In this document: piece by piece, positions 26,833 through 36,032 of the stretch
Position numbering within the stretch: position 1 is the stretch's first letter
Layout: every line of letters begins with the position of its first letter
Assembly (NCBI GenBank): GCA_018667335.1
Contig: JABIVD010000045.1
Coordinates: forward strand, 1 to 64,000
Length of the DNA stretch: 64,000 nt
Reading direction: 5' to 3'
From: Rhodospirillaceae bacterium
GTDB taxonomy: Bacteria; Pseudomonadota; Alphaproteobacteria; UBA6615
Program-made: the position numbers and the translations under genes
Notes under the pieces: model-generated
Seen by the model: only the letters and a program-made list of their open reading frames with translations
Databases searched by the model: none
What the model was told of the DNA's origin: nothing

Positions 26833-26848
26833 TTAACTAGTAGGTTAA
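26833..26848 (-). promoter_or_regulatory. TTAAC-N6-GTTAA dyad upstream of DUF899-GFA
   Basis: A 5-bp inverted repeat with 6-bp spacer lies 18-33 bp before the DUF899 start codon, in an AT-rich spot of an otherwise GC-rich gap (26816-26890). It is placed where a repressor would cover the start of transcription. ArsR- or MarR-type regulators use sites of this size; none is encoded nearby. Confidence 0.4.
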
Positions 26849-26890
26849 GTATAGGCGGTGCGCTCCAGAACGCAACGGCGACGTGCAGGC

Positions 26891-27646
26891 TCAGGCGATG
26901 TTGGTCGTCACGATGTAAGTGCCGAGAAGCAGGAGCGCCACCAGCAGTATCCGGCGGAACAGGGCTTCCGGGATGCGCTGGCGGATCTTCGCGCCGAAAT
27001 AGTAGCCGCCGAGCGTCGGCAGCGACCCGAGTGCCGAGGCGACCCCGATCTCCGGTGTCAGGAAGCCCCGATATGCAAACGAGATCGCGATCATCGAGGA
27101 GCCGAGCAGGAACAGGATGCCCATGGCCTGGATCATCATGTCCCGGCTCAAGCCCAGGGACTGCATATACGGGACGCCGGGGATGACGTCGGACCCGGTC
27201 ATGCCGCCGAAAATGCCCGTCAATCCGCCGATCACAGGGGACATCCATGTCTCGTGGCGCCCGGGCGAGGGAATGCGCGGCGCGGACAGGGCAAACACCG
27301 CGTAGACCACCAGCAGGACGCCCAACGTCGCGGCCAGATGCGCCGGGTTCGACGCGGCGAGGATCTCGGTCCCGAACCACACGCCGATGCAGACCATAAC
27401 GAACAGGCTCCAGGTCCGCCGCAGGGTCTCGCGCAGGGGCGGCCCGCCGAAGACCTGCCAGATGTTGGTGGTGACCGCGGGAAGGATGATGATCGCGATT
27501 GCGACAGGAAGCTCGATGATGGTCGCAAGCAGGCCGAGCACCACGATCTTCATGCCCATGCCGACCGTGCCCTTCACGAGGCCGCCCAGGAACAGGGCGA
27601 AGAACGCGAAGGCGAACTGAAACGGTGTCAGGTCAAGCATCGGCAT
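26891..27646 (-). CDS. Sulfite exporter TauE/SafE family membrane protein
   Basis: Inner-membrane protein of 251 residues with about eight hydrophobic spans, TauE/SafE (DUF81) family. Two related halves are visible, each opening with a glycine-rich membrane motif (GLVKGTVGMG near residue 25 and LTGIFGGMTGSDVIPGVPYMQS near 150). Members export sulfite, sulfoacetate or similar anions, or are uncharacterised. It follows an SDR gene by 21 bp on the same strand, so a LysR-SDR-TauE unit is likely. Confidence 0.87.
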   Translation of the reverse strand: MPMLDLTPFQFAFAFFALFLGGLVKGTVGMGMKIVVLGLLATIIELPVAIAIIILPAVTTNIWQVFGGPPLRETLRRTWSLFVMVCIGVWFGTEILAASNPAHLAATLGVLLVVYAVFALSAPRIPSPGRHETWMSPVIGGLTGIFGGMTGSDVIPGVPYMQSLGLSRDMMIQAMGILFLLGSSMIAISFAYRGFLTPEIGVASALGSLPTLGGYYFGAKIRQRIPEALFRRILLVALLLLGTYIVTTNIA

Positions 27647-27667
27647 GATGATACGGGGCCTTCGCCG

Positions 27668-28444
27668 CTAGATCTCCCACTCGACGTTGCCGTCCATGCC
27701 GATGTCCTGGCCGGTGATGTGCCGACCGGCGTCCGACGCCAGGAAAACCGCGAGATCGCCCACTTCCGTGGGGTCGATCCAGCATTTGAGCGAGATGAAT
27801 TCGAGAAACTCCGCCTCACGCTCTTCCGGACTGATGCCGCGCTCTTTGGCCTGATTGGCGACGATGCCGCGGCCACGCTCATTGTCGATCAGGCCCGGCA
27901 GGATGGAATTGCAGCGAATGCCGAAGGGGCCGTATTCGCGGGCCACGGTGTGGGTCAGGCCCAGCACGCCGACCTTGGACGCCACATAGGGCGAACGCAT
28001 GGGCAGCGCGACCTTGGCCGAAGCTGTCGAGATGTTGACGATACAGCCGGAACTCTGGGCCTTCATGTGCGGGGCCACGTTCTTGATGCAGTAGAACATG
28101 CCGTTGAGGTTCACCCCGATCGTCCGGTCCCAGTCGGCGTAGGAGATGTCCTCGAGCGCGGCGCGCGGTCCACCGATCCCGGCGTTGTTCACCAGCACGT
28201 CGATGCCGCCCATCGTCTCGACCGCCGCGGCGACCATATTCTCCACGTCCCTGGGCTCGCCCACATCCGCCAGACTGCCGCTCACACGGTCGTCGCTGGC
28301 GACGACATCGTCGAGGAATTCCTGCTGCACGTCACATGTATGAACCCGCGCGCCGGCGGCAACGAAACGATCGACGATCGCGCGTCCGATGCCGGAGCCA
28401 CCCGCGGTCACGATCACGCGCTTGCCATTGATTCCGTTCGACAT
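27668..28444 (-). CDS. SDR-family oxidoreductase
   Basis: Short-chain dehydrogenase/reductase of 258 residues. TAGGSGIG is at 13-20, NNAG at 86-89, and the catalytic S139-Y153-K157 set is present (SPYVASK). The C-terminal VFLASDAGRHITGQDIGMDGNVEW matches the classical SDR ending. AGGGGAATAA precedes ATG 28444. It lies 33 bp after a LysR gene and just before the TauE-like gene; an enzyme-plus-exporter pair is plausible, the substrate unknown. Confidence 0.9.
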   Translation of the reverse strand: MSNGINGKRVIVTAGGSGIGRAIVDRFVAAGARVHTCDVQQEFLDDVVASDDRVSGSLADVGEPRDVENMVAAAVETMGGIDVLVNNAGIGGPRAALEDISYADWDRTIGVNLNGMFYCIKNVAPHMKAQSSGCIVNISTASAKVALPMRSPYVASKVGVLGLTHTVAREYGPFGIRCNSILPGLIDNERGRGIVANQAKERGISPEEREAEFLEFISLKCWIDPTEVGDLAVFLASDAGRHITGQDIGMDGNVEWEI

Positions 28445-28477
28445 GAAGTTATTCCCCTAAGATACTAATAATAAATA

Positions 28478-29401
28478 CTATTTACTGCCTGATAATTCTT
28501 TCCATCGGCCCATGATCGAGGCGAGTTCCTCGCGCAACAAGACCACGAAACGTTCGGCAGCGCTGGTTAGCGGGCGCCGCGTCTGGCGCACCAGATAATA
28601 CTCCACCGGGGCCTTGGGACGCACGATCGGATTGATGATCAGGGCGCCGGTATCTGCTGCGTCGATGACAGATGCGACCGCCGTCAGGGTCGACCATCCG
28701 GAATGGCGGATATATTCGAGCGTGGTGTTGAGGCCATCGGATTCGATCATCGCCTCCACGGTCAGTTCGGCCCGGGCAATCTGGCTGTCGATCATCCGGC
28801 GTATCTCGTGGCGTTCGGTGGGCAGGACGAGGCGCAGGGGCGGTAAGTCCTGCAGCCGTATACGCTCGAAGGGGCGGAGCCCGGACCCCGGTCCGGAAAC
28901 AAGCGCCAGTTCATGCTCGGCGATCAGCGTCGCCTCGATTCCCTCATGTTTTACGGCGCTCGTGACGACCGCGAAGTCCAGTTCACCTGCGACCACCCTC
29001 TCGGTCAAGGTGCCGCCATAGGCCTCATCGAGGGTCAGCTCCACATCGGGATAGGCCTCGGTGAACCGCGACAGGGCCGCAGGCAGCGCGCTGCGCGAGA
29101 CCGATGGCACGGTTCCGACCGTGATCGAGCCCGTGACGCTGCCTGCGAGTTCGCGCACCGCCATCTGGGTGTCGGCGACCGAATTGAGGATCGAGAGACC
29201 CCGGACATACAGGCGTTTGCCCGCGACGGTCGGCTCCACGCCGCGTCGGTTGCGCGTAAACAGCGATACGCCCAGCTCGTTTTCCAGGTTTCTGATCTGT
29301 ACGGATAGACCGGGTTGCGTGCAGTTTGCACGGCGTGCGGCGCGCGAGAAGCTGCCTTCTTCGTATACGGCGACGAACTGTTCAAGCTGGCGGAAATCCA
29401 T
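28478..29401 (-). CDS. LysR-family transcriptional regulator (copy 2)
   Basis: LTTR of 307 residues. The N-terminal winged HTH (MDFRQLEQFVAVYEEGSFSRA then CTQPGLSVQIRNLENELGV) covers about 1-60, followed by the periplasmic-binding-like co-inducer domain from about 90. A CCATA-N9-TATGG box lies 8 bp before its start codon. It is a paralogue of the next LysR (MDxRQ-FVA-YEEGS start, QP-LSVQ-R-LE) and both sit beside LLM monooxygenase genes that are also duplicated. Confidence 0.92.
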   Translation of the reverse strand: MDFRQLEQFVAVYEEGSFSRAARRANCTQPGLSVQIRNLENELGVSLFTRNRRGVEPTVAGKRLYVRGLSILNSVADTQMAVRELAGSVTGSITVGTVPSVSRSALPAALSRFTEAYPDVELTLDEAYGGTLTERVVAGELDFAVVTSAVKHEGIEATLIAEHELALVSGPGSGLRPFERIRLQDLPPLRLVLPTERHEIRRMIDSQIARAELTVEAMIESDGLNTTLEYIRHSGWSTLTAVASVIDAADTGALIINPIVRPKAPVEYYLVRQTRRPLTSAAERFVVLLREELASIMGRWKELSGSK

Positions 29402-29408
29402 TCGCCAA

Positions 29409-29427
29409 CCATAATTCAGGACTATGG
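29409..29427. promoter_or_regulatory. LysR-type box CCATA-N9-TATGG
   Basis: Perfect 5-bp inverted repeat with 9-bp spacer, containing the classic LTTR T-N11-A pattern. It lies 8 bp upstream of the LysR start at 29401, where bound protein would block its own transcription or translation start. The same spacing recurs at 30410 and 31861. Confidence 0.6.
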
Positions 29428-29461
29428 CTACGGCCAGACACCATACGTCTGGGTTTTGGAG

Positions 29462-30400
29462 CTAGGCGGCGACGCCGGGCGCACCGGCGCGGATCGCGGC
29501 CCATATGGCGGCGTTGCCCTGCAGTGTGGTCTCCAGGCGCTCCACGAAGGCGCGTGCGGCGCGGCTCAGCGGATGGCGGGTCTGGTGCACAAGGAAGAAT
29601 TCAAACGCCGTTGCCGGCGACGTGATCGGATTGACGACCAGCGTGCCCGATTTGAGATCGTCGATGACGGTGGACACGGGCAGGATGCCGGACCAGTCCG
29701 AATTTCGGATGAACTCGAGCTCGCCGATCAGCCCATCGATCTCGATGAGGTTTTCGACCGCGATATTTCCGAGTTGTATGTACTGTTCGATCATGTCGCG
29801 CAGGCTGTGCAGGGGCGATGGCATGACAAGTTTGACCGGCGGCAGCGCACGCAGTGAGACAGGCTCCAGATGCTCGAAGCTGCTGCTTGGACCGGACACA
29901 AGAACCAGTTGCTCGGTCGACAATACGCGCATCTCGAGGCCCGTCTGCGTGGCCGGACGGGTCACGATCGCGAAGTCGAGCTGGCCGTCGATCACCCAGT
30001 CCGTCAGCGTGCCGCTGTAGGCTTCGACGACACGAACCTCGACATTCGGCATGTCGGTGGTGAATGCGGGGAGGATTTTCGGCAACGCGCCTTTGGTGAC
30101 GGTCGGGATAAGGCCGATGTTGAGAGAACCGGAGGCCCCGTGCGCCCAGTCGTGCATGTCCTGTTCGGCGTTCTCGATTCCGCCGAGAATCCCCAGGCAA
30201 TGCTCATAGAACCGGCCGCCCTCGGGCGTTGGGCGGACACCACGCGCATGGCGCTCGAACAATTTTACACCCAACGATTCCTCCAGGGTGCGCAATTGCA
30301 CGCTGAGGCTGGGTTGTGCGGTGTTCAGGCGTTTTGCGGCCCGGTTGATGCTGCCTTCCTCGTAGGCTGCGACGAACGCGCGTATCTGGCGCAAATCCAT
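29462..30400 (-). CDS. LysR-family transcriptional regulator (copy 1)
   Basis: LTTR of 312 residues, with the HTH in MDLRQIRAFVAAYEEGSINRA and TAQPSLSVQLRTLEESLGV (about 1-60) and a C-terminal effector domain. It is divergent from the first LLM monooxygenase gene across 150 bp that contain a CTATA-N9-TATAG box. The duplicated LysR lies 60 bp downstream. It most likely senses a substrate of the neighbouring monooxygenases; the ligand is unknown. Confidence 0.92.
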   Translation of the reverse strand: MDLRQIRAFVAAYEEGSINRAAKRLNTAQPSLSVQLRTLEESLGVKLFERHARGVRPTPEGGRFYEHCLGILGGIENAEQDMHDWAHGASGSLNIGLIPTVTKGALPKILPAFTTDMPNVEVRVVEAYSGTLTDWVIDGQLDFAIVTRPATQTGLEMRVLSTEQLVLVSGPSSSFEHLEPVSLRALPPVKLVMPSPLHSLRDMIEQYIQLGNIAVENLIEIDGLIGELEFIRNSDWSGILPVSTVIDDLKSGTLVVNPITSPATAFEFFLVHQTRHPLSRAARAFVERLETTLQGNAAIWAAIRAGAPGVAA

Positions 30401-30409
30401 GTCTGAACC

Positions 30410-30428
30410 CTATATGTAGAACCTATAG
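30410..30428. promoter_or_regulatory. LysR-type box CTATA-N9-TATAG
   Basis: Perfect 5-bp inverted repeat with a 9-bp spacer and T-N11-A, 10 bp before the LysR start codon and 123 bp before the divergent LLM start. One site could repress the regulator and activate the monooxygenase. The same gap also holds a 14-bp palindrome CGGCAGC/GCTGCCG at 30504-30517 of unknown role. Confidence 0.6.
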
Positions 30429-30550
30429 TTTGTATCTAACCTTATTATTGGAACATAACCCATAAACTTTTTAGGGTTTCTGCCGTCGCGTTAACAGGCC
30501 GGGCGGCAGCGCTGCCGGTCGCCTTTGTAAAACAGGTGAGGAAATCCCAC

Positions 30551-31792
30551 ATGGCTAAGCCGAAAGTAATTCTCCAGCTCTATCCGATGTTTCCCTCAGA
30601 CGGCGAAGAGGGCCGCAAGGCGAAACGTCCGCTGGGAAACGATCGCGAGCTCTACAACAAGATTCTGCATGAGTGGGATGAAGTGGTTATCGAGGCCGAT
30701 GAGATGGGTGTGTGGGGGCTCGGAACGATCGAGCATCACCTCCATTCCGAAGGTTACGAGGTCGGTCCCAATCCCGGTGTGCTGAACGCGCGCTGGTCGA
30801 CGCTGGTCAAGAACGCCAACATTGGCGCGCTCGGTTATGTCGTGGCGACCCAGGATCCGATCCGGGTGGCCGAGGAAACCGCGATTATCGATCACATGTG
30901 CGACGGCAAGTTCTTCGTCGGTTTCGCGCGCGGCTACCAGGCGCGCTGGACGAATATTCTCGGTCAGTTCTCGGGCGCCGAGGCGACGGTGTCCGACAAG
31001 AGCGAGGCCGATCACTTCAACCGCAAGGTTTTCGAGGAACGTGTCGAGCAGGTCATTGCGGCCTGGACCCAGGAATCGATCGAGTTCGATGGCGATCACT
31101 ACAAGGCGCCGTTCCCGAAGGATACGGGCGTGCAGAACTACCCGGCACGGGAGATCACCCGTGAGGCCGGCGCCGTGGGCGAGGTCGACGAACAGGGCAA
31201 CATTCGGCGGGTGTGTGTTGTGCCGAAGCCGTACCAGCGGCCGCATCCGCCGGTCATGATCGCGGCCTCGAAAAGCCCGGAATCGATCCAGTTCTGTGCG
31301 CGCAACCGGTTCATCCCGACCTACTTCATGCACACGCTGAGCTTCGTCGAGATGGCCAACCTCTATGTCGAGGAAGGGCGCAAGCACGGGGTTGAATACG
31401 CACTCGGTCAGAACCAGAACATCGTGCGTTGGCCCCATATCACGAAGTCGCGCGAGGAGTATGTGCAGCGTCTGCTGGACTACGATCTCGACATCTACAA
31501 AAACTTCTATGGGCCGTTCTTCCCGCAATTCCCCAATAGCGCCGACGAATCCGAGTATCTGGCGAGCATGGAGAAATCGGGTATTTTCATCGGTGGCACG
31601 GTCGAGGAATCGATCCGCCAGTGGAAAGAACTCTTCGACCAGGTGCCCTCCGAATACATCACGCTGATCTGGCATTGGGCCCAGGTCCCGAAGGAAGTGA
31701 TGATGGAGGAGCTTCAGTTGTTCATGGACAAGGTGTTGCCGGAACTCGAAATCCCCGATTTCGAACCGATTCCCGCCGTCGCGGCGGAGTAG
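30551..31792 (+). CDS. LLM class flavin-dependent oxidoreductase (copy 1)
   Basis: Bacterial luciferase-like monooxygenase of 413 residues (TIM-barrel, FMNH2-dependent, needing a separate flavin reductase). It starts MAKPKVILQLYPMFPSD; the GLGTIEHHLHSEGYEVGPNPGVL block and GYVVATQDPIRVAEETAIIDH form the barrel segments around the flavin site. ATG 30551 follows GTGAGGAAA. It is a paralogue of the 31982-33217 gene and is divergent from LysR. Family members oxidise alkanesulfonates, N-heterocycles, alkanals or nitriloacetate; no reductase gene is adjacent and the substrate is open. Confidence 0.9.
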   Translation: MAKPKVILQLYPMFPSDGEEGRKAKRPLGNDRELYNKILHEWDEVVIEADEMGVWGLGTIEHHLHSEGYEVGPNPGVLNARWSTLVKNANIGALGYVVATQDPIRVAEETAIIDHMCDGKFFVGFARGYQARWTNILGQFSGAEATVSDKSEADHFNRKVFEERVEQVIAAWTQESIEFDGDHYKAPFPKDTGVQNYPAREITREAGAVGEVDEQGNIRRVCVVPKPYQRPHPPVMIAASKSPESIQFCARNRFIPTYFMHTLSFVEMANLYVEEGRKHGVEYALGQNQNIVRWPHITKSREEYVQRLLDYDLDIYKNFYGPFFPQFPNSADESEYLASMEKSGIFIGGTVEESIRQWKELFDQVPSEYITLIWHWAQVPKEVMMEELQLFMDKVLPELEIPDFEPIPAVAAE

Positions 31793-31824
31793 CGGCTCCC
31801 TCTAACCCCACGCGGGACAGGAAA

Positions 31825-31859
31825 AAAGCCCCGTCGCCGGGTTTCGGCGGCGGGGCTTT
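31825..31859 (+). terminator. Terminator between the two LLM genes
   Basis: A GC-rich stem of about 14 bp (left arm from 31825, AAAGCCCCG, to right arm CGGGGCTTT ending 31859, one G-T pair) around a TTTC-type loop. A-run on the left and T-run on the right allow function in both directions. It separates the two monooxygenase genes into independent units. Confidence 0.8.
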
Positions 31860-31860
31860 G

Positions 31861-31879
31861 CTATCGGAAATCACTATAG
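31861..31879 (+). promoter_or_regulatory. LysR-type box CTATC-N9-TATAG upstream of LLM copy 2
   Basis: CTAT and ATAG arms with T-N11-A and the same overall 19-bp geometry as the boxes at 29409 and 30410. It lies right after the terminator and 103 bp before the second LLM start, a usual position for an LTTR activation site. It ties the second monooxygenase to the neighbouring LysR proteins. Confidence 0.5.
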
Positions 31880-31981
31880 AGGATATCGGTTCCTATTATT
31901 GGTCGCTCATAACGTGAACCGGTAGGATCGCGCCTCGTTTTTGAGAATGCGAACTCTAATCATTCCGATAGGTAACGTTTC

Positions 31982-33217
31982 ATGGCCAAACCCAAGGTAA
32001 TTGTTCAGCTCTATCCGATGTTCCCGTCCGACGGCGAGGAAGACCGCAAGGCCAAGCGCCCGCTCGGCAATGACAATGAGATGTATCACCGGATCGTCCA
32101 CGAGTGGACCGACATCATTAAGGAAGCGGACAAGATGGGCGTGTGGGGCCTCGGCACCATCGAGCATCACTTCCATTCCGAAGGATATGAAGTCGGACCG
32201 AACCCGGGCATCCTGAATGCCTATTGGGCCAGCCTCGTGGAGAACGCCCATGTGGGTGCGCTCGGATATGTCATGGCGACCCATGATCCGCTGCGTGTCG
32301 CGGAAGAGACGGCGATCCTCGACCATCTGACCAAGGGCAAGTATTTCGTCGGTTTCGCGCGCGGCTATCAGTCACGCTGGGCCAATGTCATGGGCCAGTA
32401 CACGGAATCCCCGGCGACCGTGTCCGACGGCAGCGCCGCCGACGACCGCAACCGTCAGATCTTCGAGGAACGGGTCAACATGGTGATCGAGGCCTGGACC
32501 CAGGAATCGGTTCGTGTGAAGGGCGAGTTCTACGAAGCGCCGTTCCCGTTCGAAACCGGTGTCGAGGGTTATCCGGCCTACGAAATTGCCCGCGATGCCG
32601 GTGCCGAAGGCGAGATTGGCCCGGATGGCAGTGTCCAGCGCGTTTGCGTCGTGCCGAAGCCTTATCAGCAGCCCCATCCGCCGGTGTTCGTAGCCGCGTC
32701 GAAGAGCCAGGCATCAATCGATTATTGCGCACGCAACGGTTTCATCCCGACCTACTTCATGCCGGACAAGGGCGTGATCGAGATGACCCAGTACTACCAG
32801 AAGGTCGCGAACGAGAACGGGTTCAATGTTCAGCTTGGACAGAAACAGAACCTCGTGCGCTGGCCGCATGTCACCAAGACGTCGGAGGATTTTGATCGCA
32901 AGCTGCGTGAGTATGATCTCGACATCTACAAGAACTTCTACGGCCCGTTCTTCCCGCAGTTCCCGCAGGGCAACGACAGTGAACTGGTGCAGAGCATGAA
33001 GGATTCGCAGCTCTTCATCGGCGGCACGGTTGATGAGTGTGTTGCGGGTTGGAAGAAGATCTTCGATCAGGCGCCGTGCGAGTACGTCACGCTGATCTGG
33101 CATTGGGCACAGCAGCCCAAGGAAGACATGATGGAAGAGCTCCGGTTGTTCATGGATGAAATCCTGCCCGAGCTTGAAGTTCCGGATTTCGAGGATGTTT
33201 CGGCAGCGGCCGAATAG
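31982..33217 (+). CDS. LLM class flavin-dependent oxidoreductase (copy 2)
   Basis: Paralogue of the preceding LLM gene, 411 residues, colinear over its whole length (shared MAKPKVI-QLYPMFPSDGEE start, GVWGLGTIEHH-HSEGYEVGPNPG, and C-terminal SEYITLIWHWAQ/CEYVTLIWHWAQ). It has its own upstream region with a LysR-type box and follows a terminator, so the two copies can be expressed separately. Substrate and flavin-reductase partner are unknown. Confidence 0.9.
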   Translation: MAKPKVIVQLYPMFPSDGEEDRKAKRPLGNDNEMYHRIVHEWTDIIKEADKMGVWGLGTIEHHFHSEGYEVGPNPGILNAYWASLVENAHVGALGYVMATHDPLRVAEETAILDHLTKGKYFVGFARGYQSRWANVMGQYTESPATVSDGSAADDRNRQIFEERVNMVIEAWTQESVRVKGEFYEAPFPFETGVEGYPAYEIARDAGAEGEIGPDGSVQRVCVVPKPYQQPHPPVFVAASKSQASIDYCARNGFIPTYFMPDKGVIEMTQYYQKVANENGFNVQLGQKQNLVRWPHVTKTSEDFDRKLREYDLDIYKNFYGPFFPQFPQGNDSELVQSMKDSQLFIGGTVDECVAGWKKIFDQAPCEYVTLIWHWAQQPKEDMMEELRLFMDEILPELEVPDFEDVSAAAE

Positions 33218-33243
33218 GACATTCGCCACGTTGCGATTGATTG

Positions 33244-33268
33244 GGCCGTCCCATTGGGGCGGCCTTTT
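33244..33268 (+). terminator. Terminator after LLM copy 2
   Basis: A 9-bp stem (33244-33252 with 33256-33264, one G-T pair, loop ATT) followed by four T at 33265-33268. Confidence 0.78.
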
Positions 33269-33333
33269 CATTTCCGGGCGTTGACCGGTCGCGAATGGCG
33301 ATGCGAACGTGACGGTTCGATTTGGGGGAGAAA

Positions 33334-34416
33334 ATGAGCAAGCAACAAGACGCACTCGGTGTGGCAGTGATTGGCTGCGGGCGTATCGGCTCGTTGCGCG
33401 CGAACCTGTCATCCACCCATCCCAGCGTCGGGTTTCTGGCGCTTTCGGATAGGAGTCAGAAACAGGCCGACGTGCTGGCCCAGCGGACGGGGGCGGACCT
33501 CGTCACCACCGACAATCTGGCGGCCATCACCGACGAACGGGTCGGGGCGGTGTTCATCTCCACCCCCGAGCATGACCATCGCGAAGCTGTTGTGCAGGCG
33601 TTGGAGGCCGGCAAGGCGGTGTTCGTCGAGAAGCCGATCGCCCTGACCGTCGAGGATGCAGACGTCATCATCGAAGCGGCCGAGCGCACCGGATCGGAAC
33701 TTCGTATCGGCTACTCGCGCCGCCATGATCGCCGCTGGATGCTGGCGAAGGAGCAGATATTACAGGGCCGGGTCGGGGAAGTTCTGGGTATTCAGTCCCG
33801 GGTCTACAACACGCGCGCGCAGCTGATGGAGATTCTCAAGCGGGCGCCCGACGCCACGCCGGTGAATGATGTGCTCACCTATTACGTGGATATGGCGTGC
33901 TGGTTCCTCGAGGGCATCCGACCCGTCGAAGTGGTCGCACGCAGCCAGTCCAAGGTGTTCAAGGCGATGGGGCACAAGGCGGCCGACGTCACCTGGGCGA
34001 TCATCACCTTCGAGAATGGTGCGGTGGTCAATCTCGGCGTCAGCTACGTCCTGCCGGCGACCTATCCGACCGTCGGGCAGAGCTCCCGCTTCGAGATCAT
34101 CGGCGACGAGGGTGTCATCCTGCTGGATGCCGACAACAAGGACAGCCTGCTGTTCACCGATCGTGGCGCGCCGCACAGCTACGTGCCCGATCACAACATC
34201 AACATGATGTTCATGCAGACCACCTCGGCGGCGGATTTCGCGGTGGGGGATTACTGGGGTGCGGTCGCCAGCGAGACGCGATCCTGGCTCGACCATCTGA
34301 TAACCGGCCGGCCGAGCCCGCACACCACGCCGCGTGAGGCCCGACGCACGCTGGCCGTGACCCTGGCGATCGAAGAGGCGGCGCGGACCGGGGCATCGGT
34401 CGCATTGCCGGACTGA
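33334..34416 (+). CDS. Gfo/Idh/MocA-family oxidoreductase (copy 1)
   Basis: NAD(P)-dependent dehydrogenase of 360 residues, with Rossmann motif GCGRIGS at 14-20, the conserved FVEKPIALT (Lys in EKP) near residue 100, and a C-terminal Gfo/Idh/MocA_C substrate domain. GGGGGAG lies just before ATG 33334. It is followed by a GMC oxidoreductase and a second Gfo/Idh/MocA gene with 11-bp and overlapping junctions, forming one operon. Such enzymes act on inositols, sugars or polyols. Confidence 0.9.
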   Translation: MSKQQDALGVAVIGCGRIGSLRANLSSTHPSVGFLALSDRSQKQADVLAQRTGADLVTTDNLAAITDERVGAVFISTPEHDHREAVVQALEAGKAVFVEKPIALTVEDADVIIEAAERTGSELRIGYSRRHDRRWMLAKEQILQGRVGEVLGIQSRVYNTRAQLMEILKRAPDATPVNDVLTYYVDMACWFLEGIRPVEVVARSQSKVFKAMGHKAADVTWAIITFENGAVVNLGVSYVLPATYPTVGQSSRFEIIGDEGVILLDADNKDSLLFTDRGAPHSYVPDHNINMMFMQTTSAADFAVGDYWGAVASETRSWLDHLITGRPSPHTTPREARRTLAVTLAIEEAARTGASVALPD

Positions 34417-34427
34417 GCGCATCCCGC

Positions 34428-36032
34428 ATGGCAGAACCCGCGCAGTATGATTTCATTGTTGTCGGTGCCGGCAGCGCCGGCTGCGTTCTGGCGAACCGCC
34501 TGAGCGCGGATGGCCGGCATCGTGTCCTGCTTCTCGAGGCAGGCGGTCGCGACACCAGCCCCTGGATCCATGTCCCGCTTGGTTACGGAAAGCATTTCGC
34601 CAATCCCAAGGTGAACTGGATGTATGCCAGCGAGCCGCACCCGGCGTCGGGGAACCGCGCCATCCCCGAGCCTCGCGGCAAGGTGCTGGGCGGTTCGAGC
34701 TCGATCAACGGCCTGGTTTATGTGCGCGGGCATCGGGCCGATTACGACGTCTGGCGCCAGATGGGAAACCCCGGCTGGGGGTTCGATGATGTGCTGCCGT
34801 ATTTCCGAAAGTCGGAGGACCAGCAGCGCGGCGACGACCCGTTCCACGGGGTCGGCGGACCGCTCGCCGTTTCCGACCCGACCGACCGGCATGCGCTGTG
34901 CGATGCGTTTGTCACCGCAGCGGGGGAGTGCGGATACCCCGCGAATGACGATTTCAACGGGCCCGAGCAGGAAGGCTTCGGGTATCTGCAGTTCAATCTC
35001 CGGCGCGGACGTCGTGCGAGCGCCGCCACCGCCTACCTGAAGCCGGCGCGCCGCCGTTCGAATTTGACGATCGAAACCCATGCCCATGTCACGCGCGTGT
35101 TGTTCGAGGGTACGCGGGCGACCGGTGTTGCGTATCTTCGTGGCGGAACAGCCTGCACGGCCCAGGCGCGCGGTGAAGTGATCCTGTCGGGTGGTGCGAT
35201 CAACTCACCACAATTGCTGCAACTCTCGGGCGTCGGCCCGCCGGACCTGTTGCGCCAGCATGGCATCGATGTCGTGCACGGGTTGCCGGGAGTCGGGGCG
35301 AACCTGCAGGACCATTACAACGCGCGGCTCGTGTATCGCTGCAGCCAGCCCGTGACACTCAATGATGTTGTCGGCCACCCGGTGCGGGCCGTTGCGGAGG
35401 GGCTGCGCTATGCATTCGCCCGCCGCGGGTTCCTGACCATGGGGGCGTCCTACGCCGCCGGTTTCTTCCGCCAGGACGAAGCGTCCGCAACCCCGGACAT
35501 TCAGGTTGGGCTCGCATTGTTCAGCACCGACAGGGCGGGCACGAAGCTGCATCCGTTCTCCGGATTTTCTCTGATCGTTCGGTTGTTGCGGCCGGAGAGC
35601 CGCGGCGAGGTCGAGATCGAAAGTGCAGATCCCATGGGCTCACCGGCGATCCGCCCGAACTATCTGGACGTATCGCGGGATGCCGACCTGCTTGTCAGGG
35701 GCATGCAGTCTGCCCGCCTGATCGCGGCGGCACCGGCCATGCAGGCCTTTGCCGACGGCGAGTATTTGCCGGGCGCGGACTGTGCGTCGGACGCCGATAT
35801 GCTCGACTTCGTGCGCGCGAGGGGCGGCACGAGCTACCATCCGGTCGGAACTTGCAGGATGGGCACAGGCTCGGATGCCGTGGTGGATGCGCGCTTGCGG
35901 GTACACGGCCTGGAGCGCCTGCGCGTCGTCGACGCCTCGATCATGCCCCAGATCGTGTCGGGAAATACCAACGCGCCCACCATCATGATCGGGGAGAAGG
36001 CGGCGGACATGATCCTGGAGGATTCGCGATGA
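34428..36032 (+). CDS. GMC-family oxidoreductase (choline dehydrogenase-like)
   Basis: FAD-dependent alcohol dehydrogenase/oxidase of 534 residues. The ADP-binding VVGAGSAGC is at 11-19, [15 protein letters not shown] is the GMC signature 1, and the C-terminal active site pairs the His of [11 protein letters not shown] with the Asn of SGNTNAPT. Relatives oxidise choline, polyethylene glycol, 4-hydroxybenzyl alcohol or sugars. It is flanked by two Gfo/Idh/MocA genes and overlaps the second by four bases. No signal peptide. Confidence 0.92.
   Translation: MAEPAQYDFIVVGAGSAGCVLANRLSADGRHRVLLLEAGGRDTSPWIHVPLGYGKHFANPKVNWMYASEPHPASGNRAIPEPRGKVLGGSSSINGLVYVRGHRADYDVWRQMGNPGWGFDDVLPYFRKSEDQQRGDDPFHGVGGPLAVSDPTDRHALCDAFVTAAGECGYPANDDFNGPEQEGFGYLQFNLRRGRRASAATAYLKPARRRSNLTIETHAHVTRVLFEGTRATGVAYLRGGTACTAQARGEVILSGGAINSPQLLQLSGVGPPDLLRQHGIDVVHGLPGVGANLQDHYNARLVYRCSQPVTLNDVVGHPVRAVAEGLRYAFARRGFLTMGASYAAGFFRQDEASATPDIQVGLALFSTDRAGTKLHPFSGFSLIVRLLRPESRGEVEIESADPMGSPAIRPNYLDVSRDADLLVRGMQSARLIAAAPAMQAFADGEYLPGADCASDADMLDFVRARGGTSYHPVGTCRMGTGSDAVVDARLRVHGLERLRVVDASIMPQIVSGNTNAPTIMIGEKAADMILEDSR

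Noticed and set aside
26858-28468. A 536-codon open frame on the plus strand, antisense to the TauE-like and SDR genes
   Set aside because: Its product is rich in Arg, Asp, His and Gln with no hydrophobic core or motif. It arises because the true genes on the other strand are GC-rich; those genes have clear family motifs and ribosome-binding sites.
30443-31913. Shared TATTATTGG...CATAAC words upstream of both LLM genes (30443 and 31894)
   Set aside because: The spacing between the two words differs (2 versus 5 bases), so a common operator is doubtful; the LysR-type boxes explain the shared control better.
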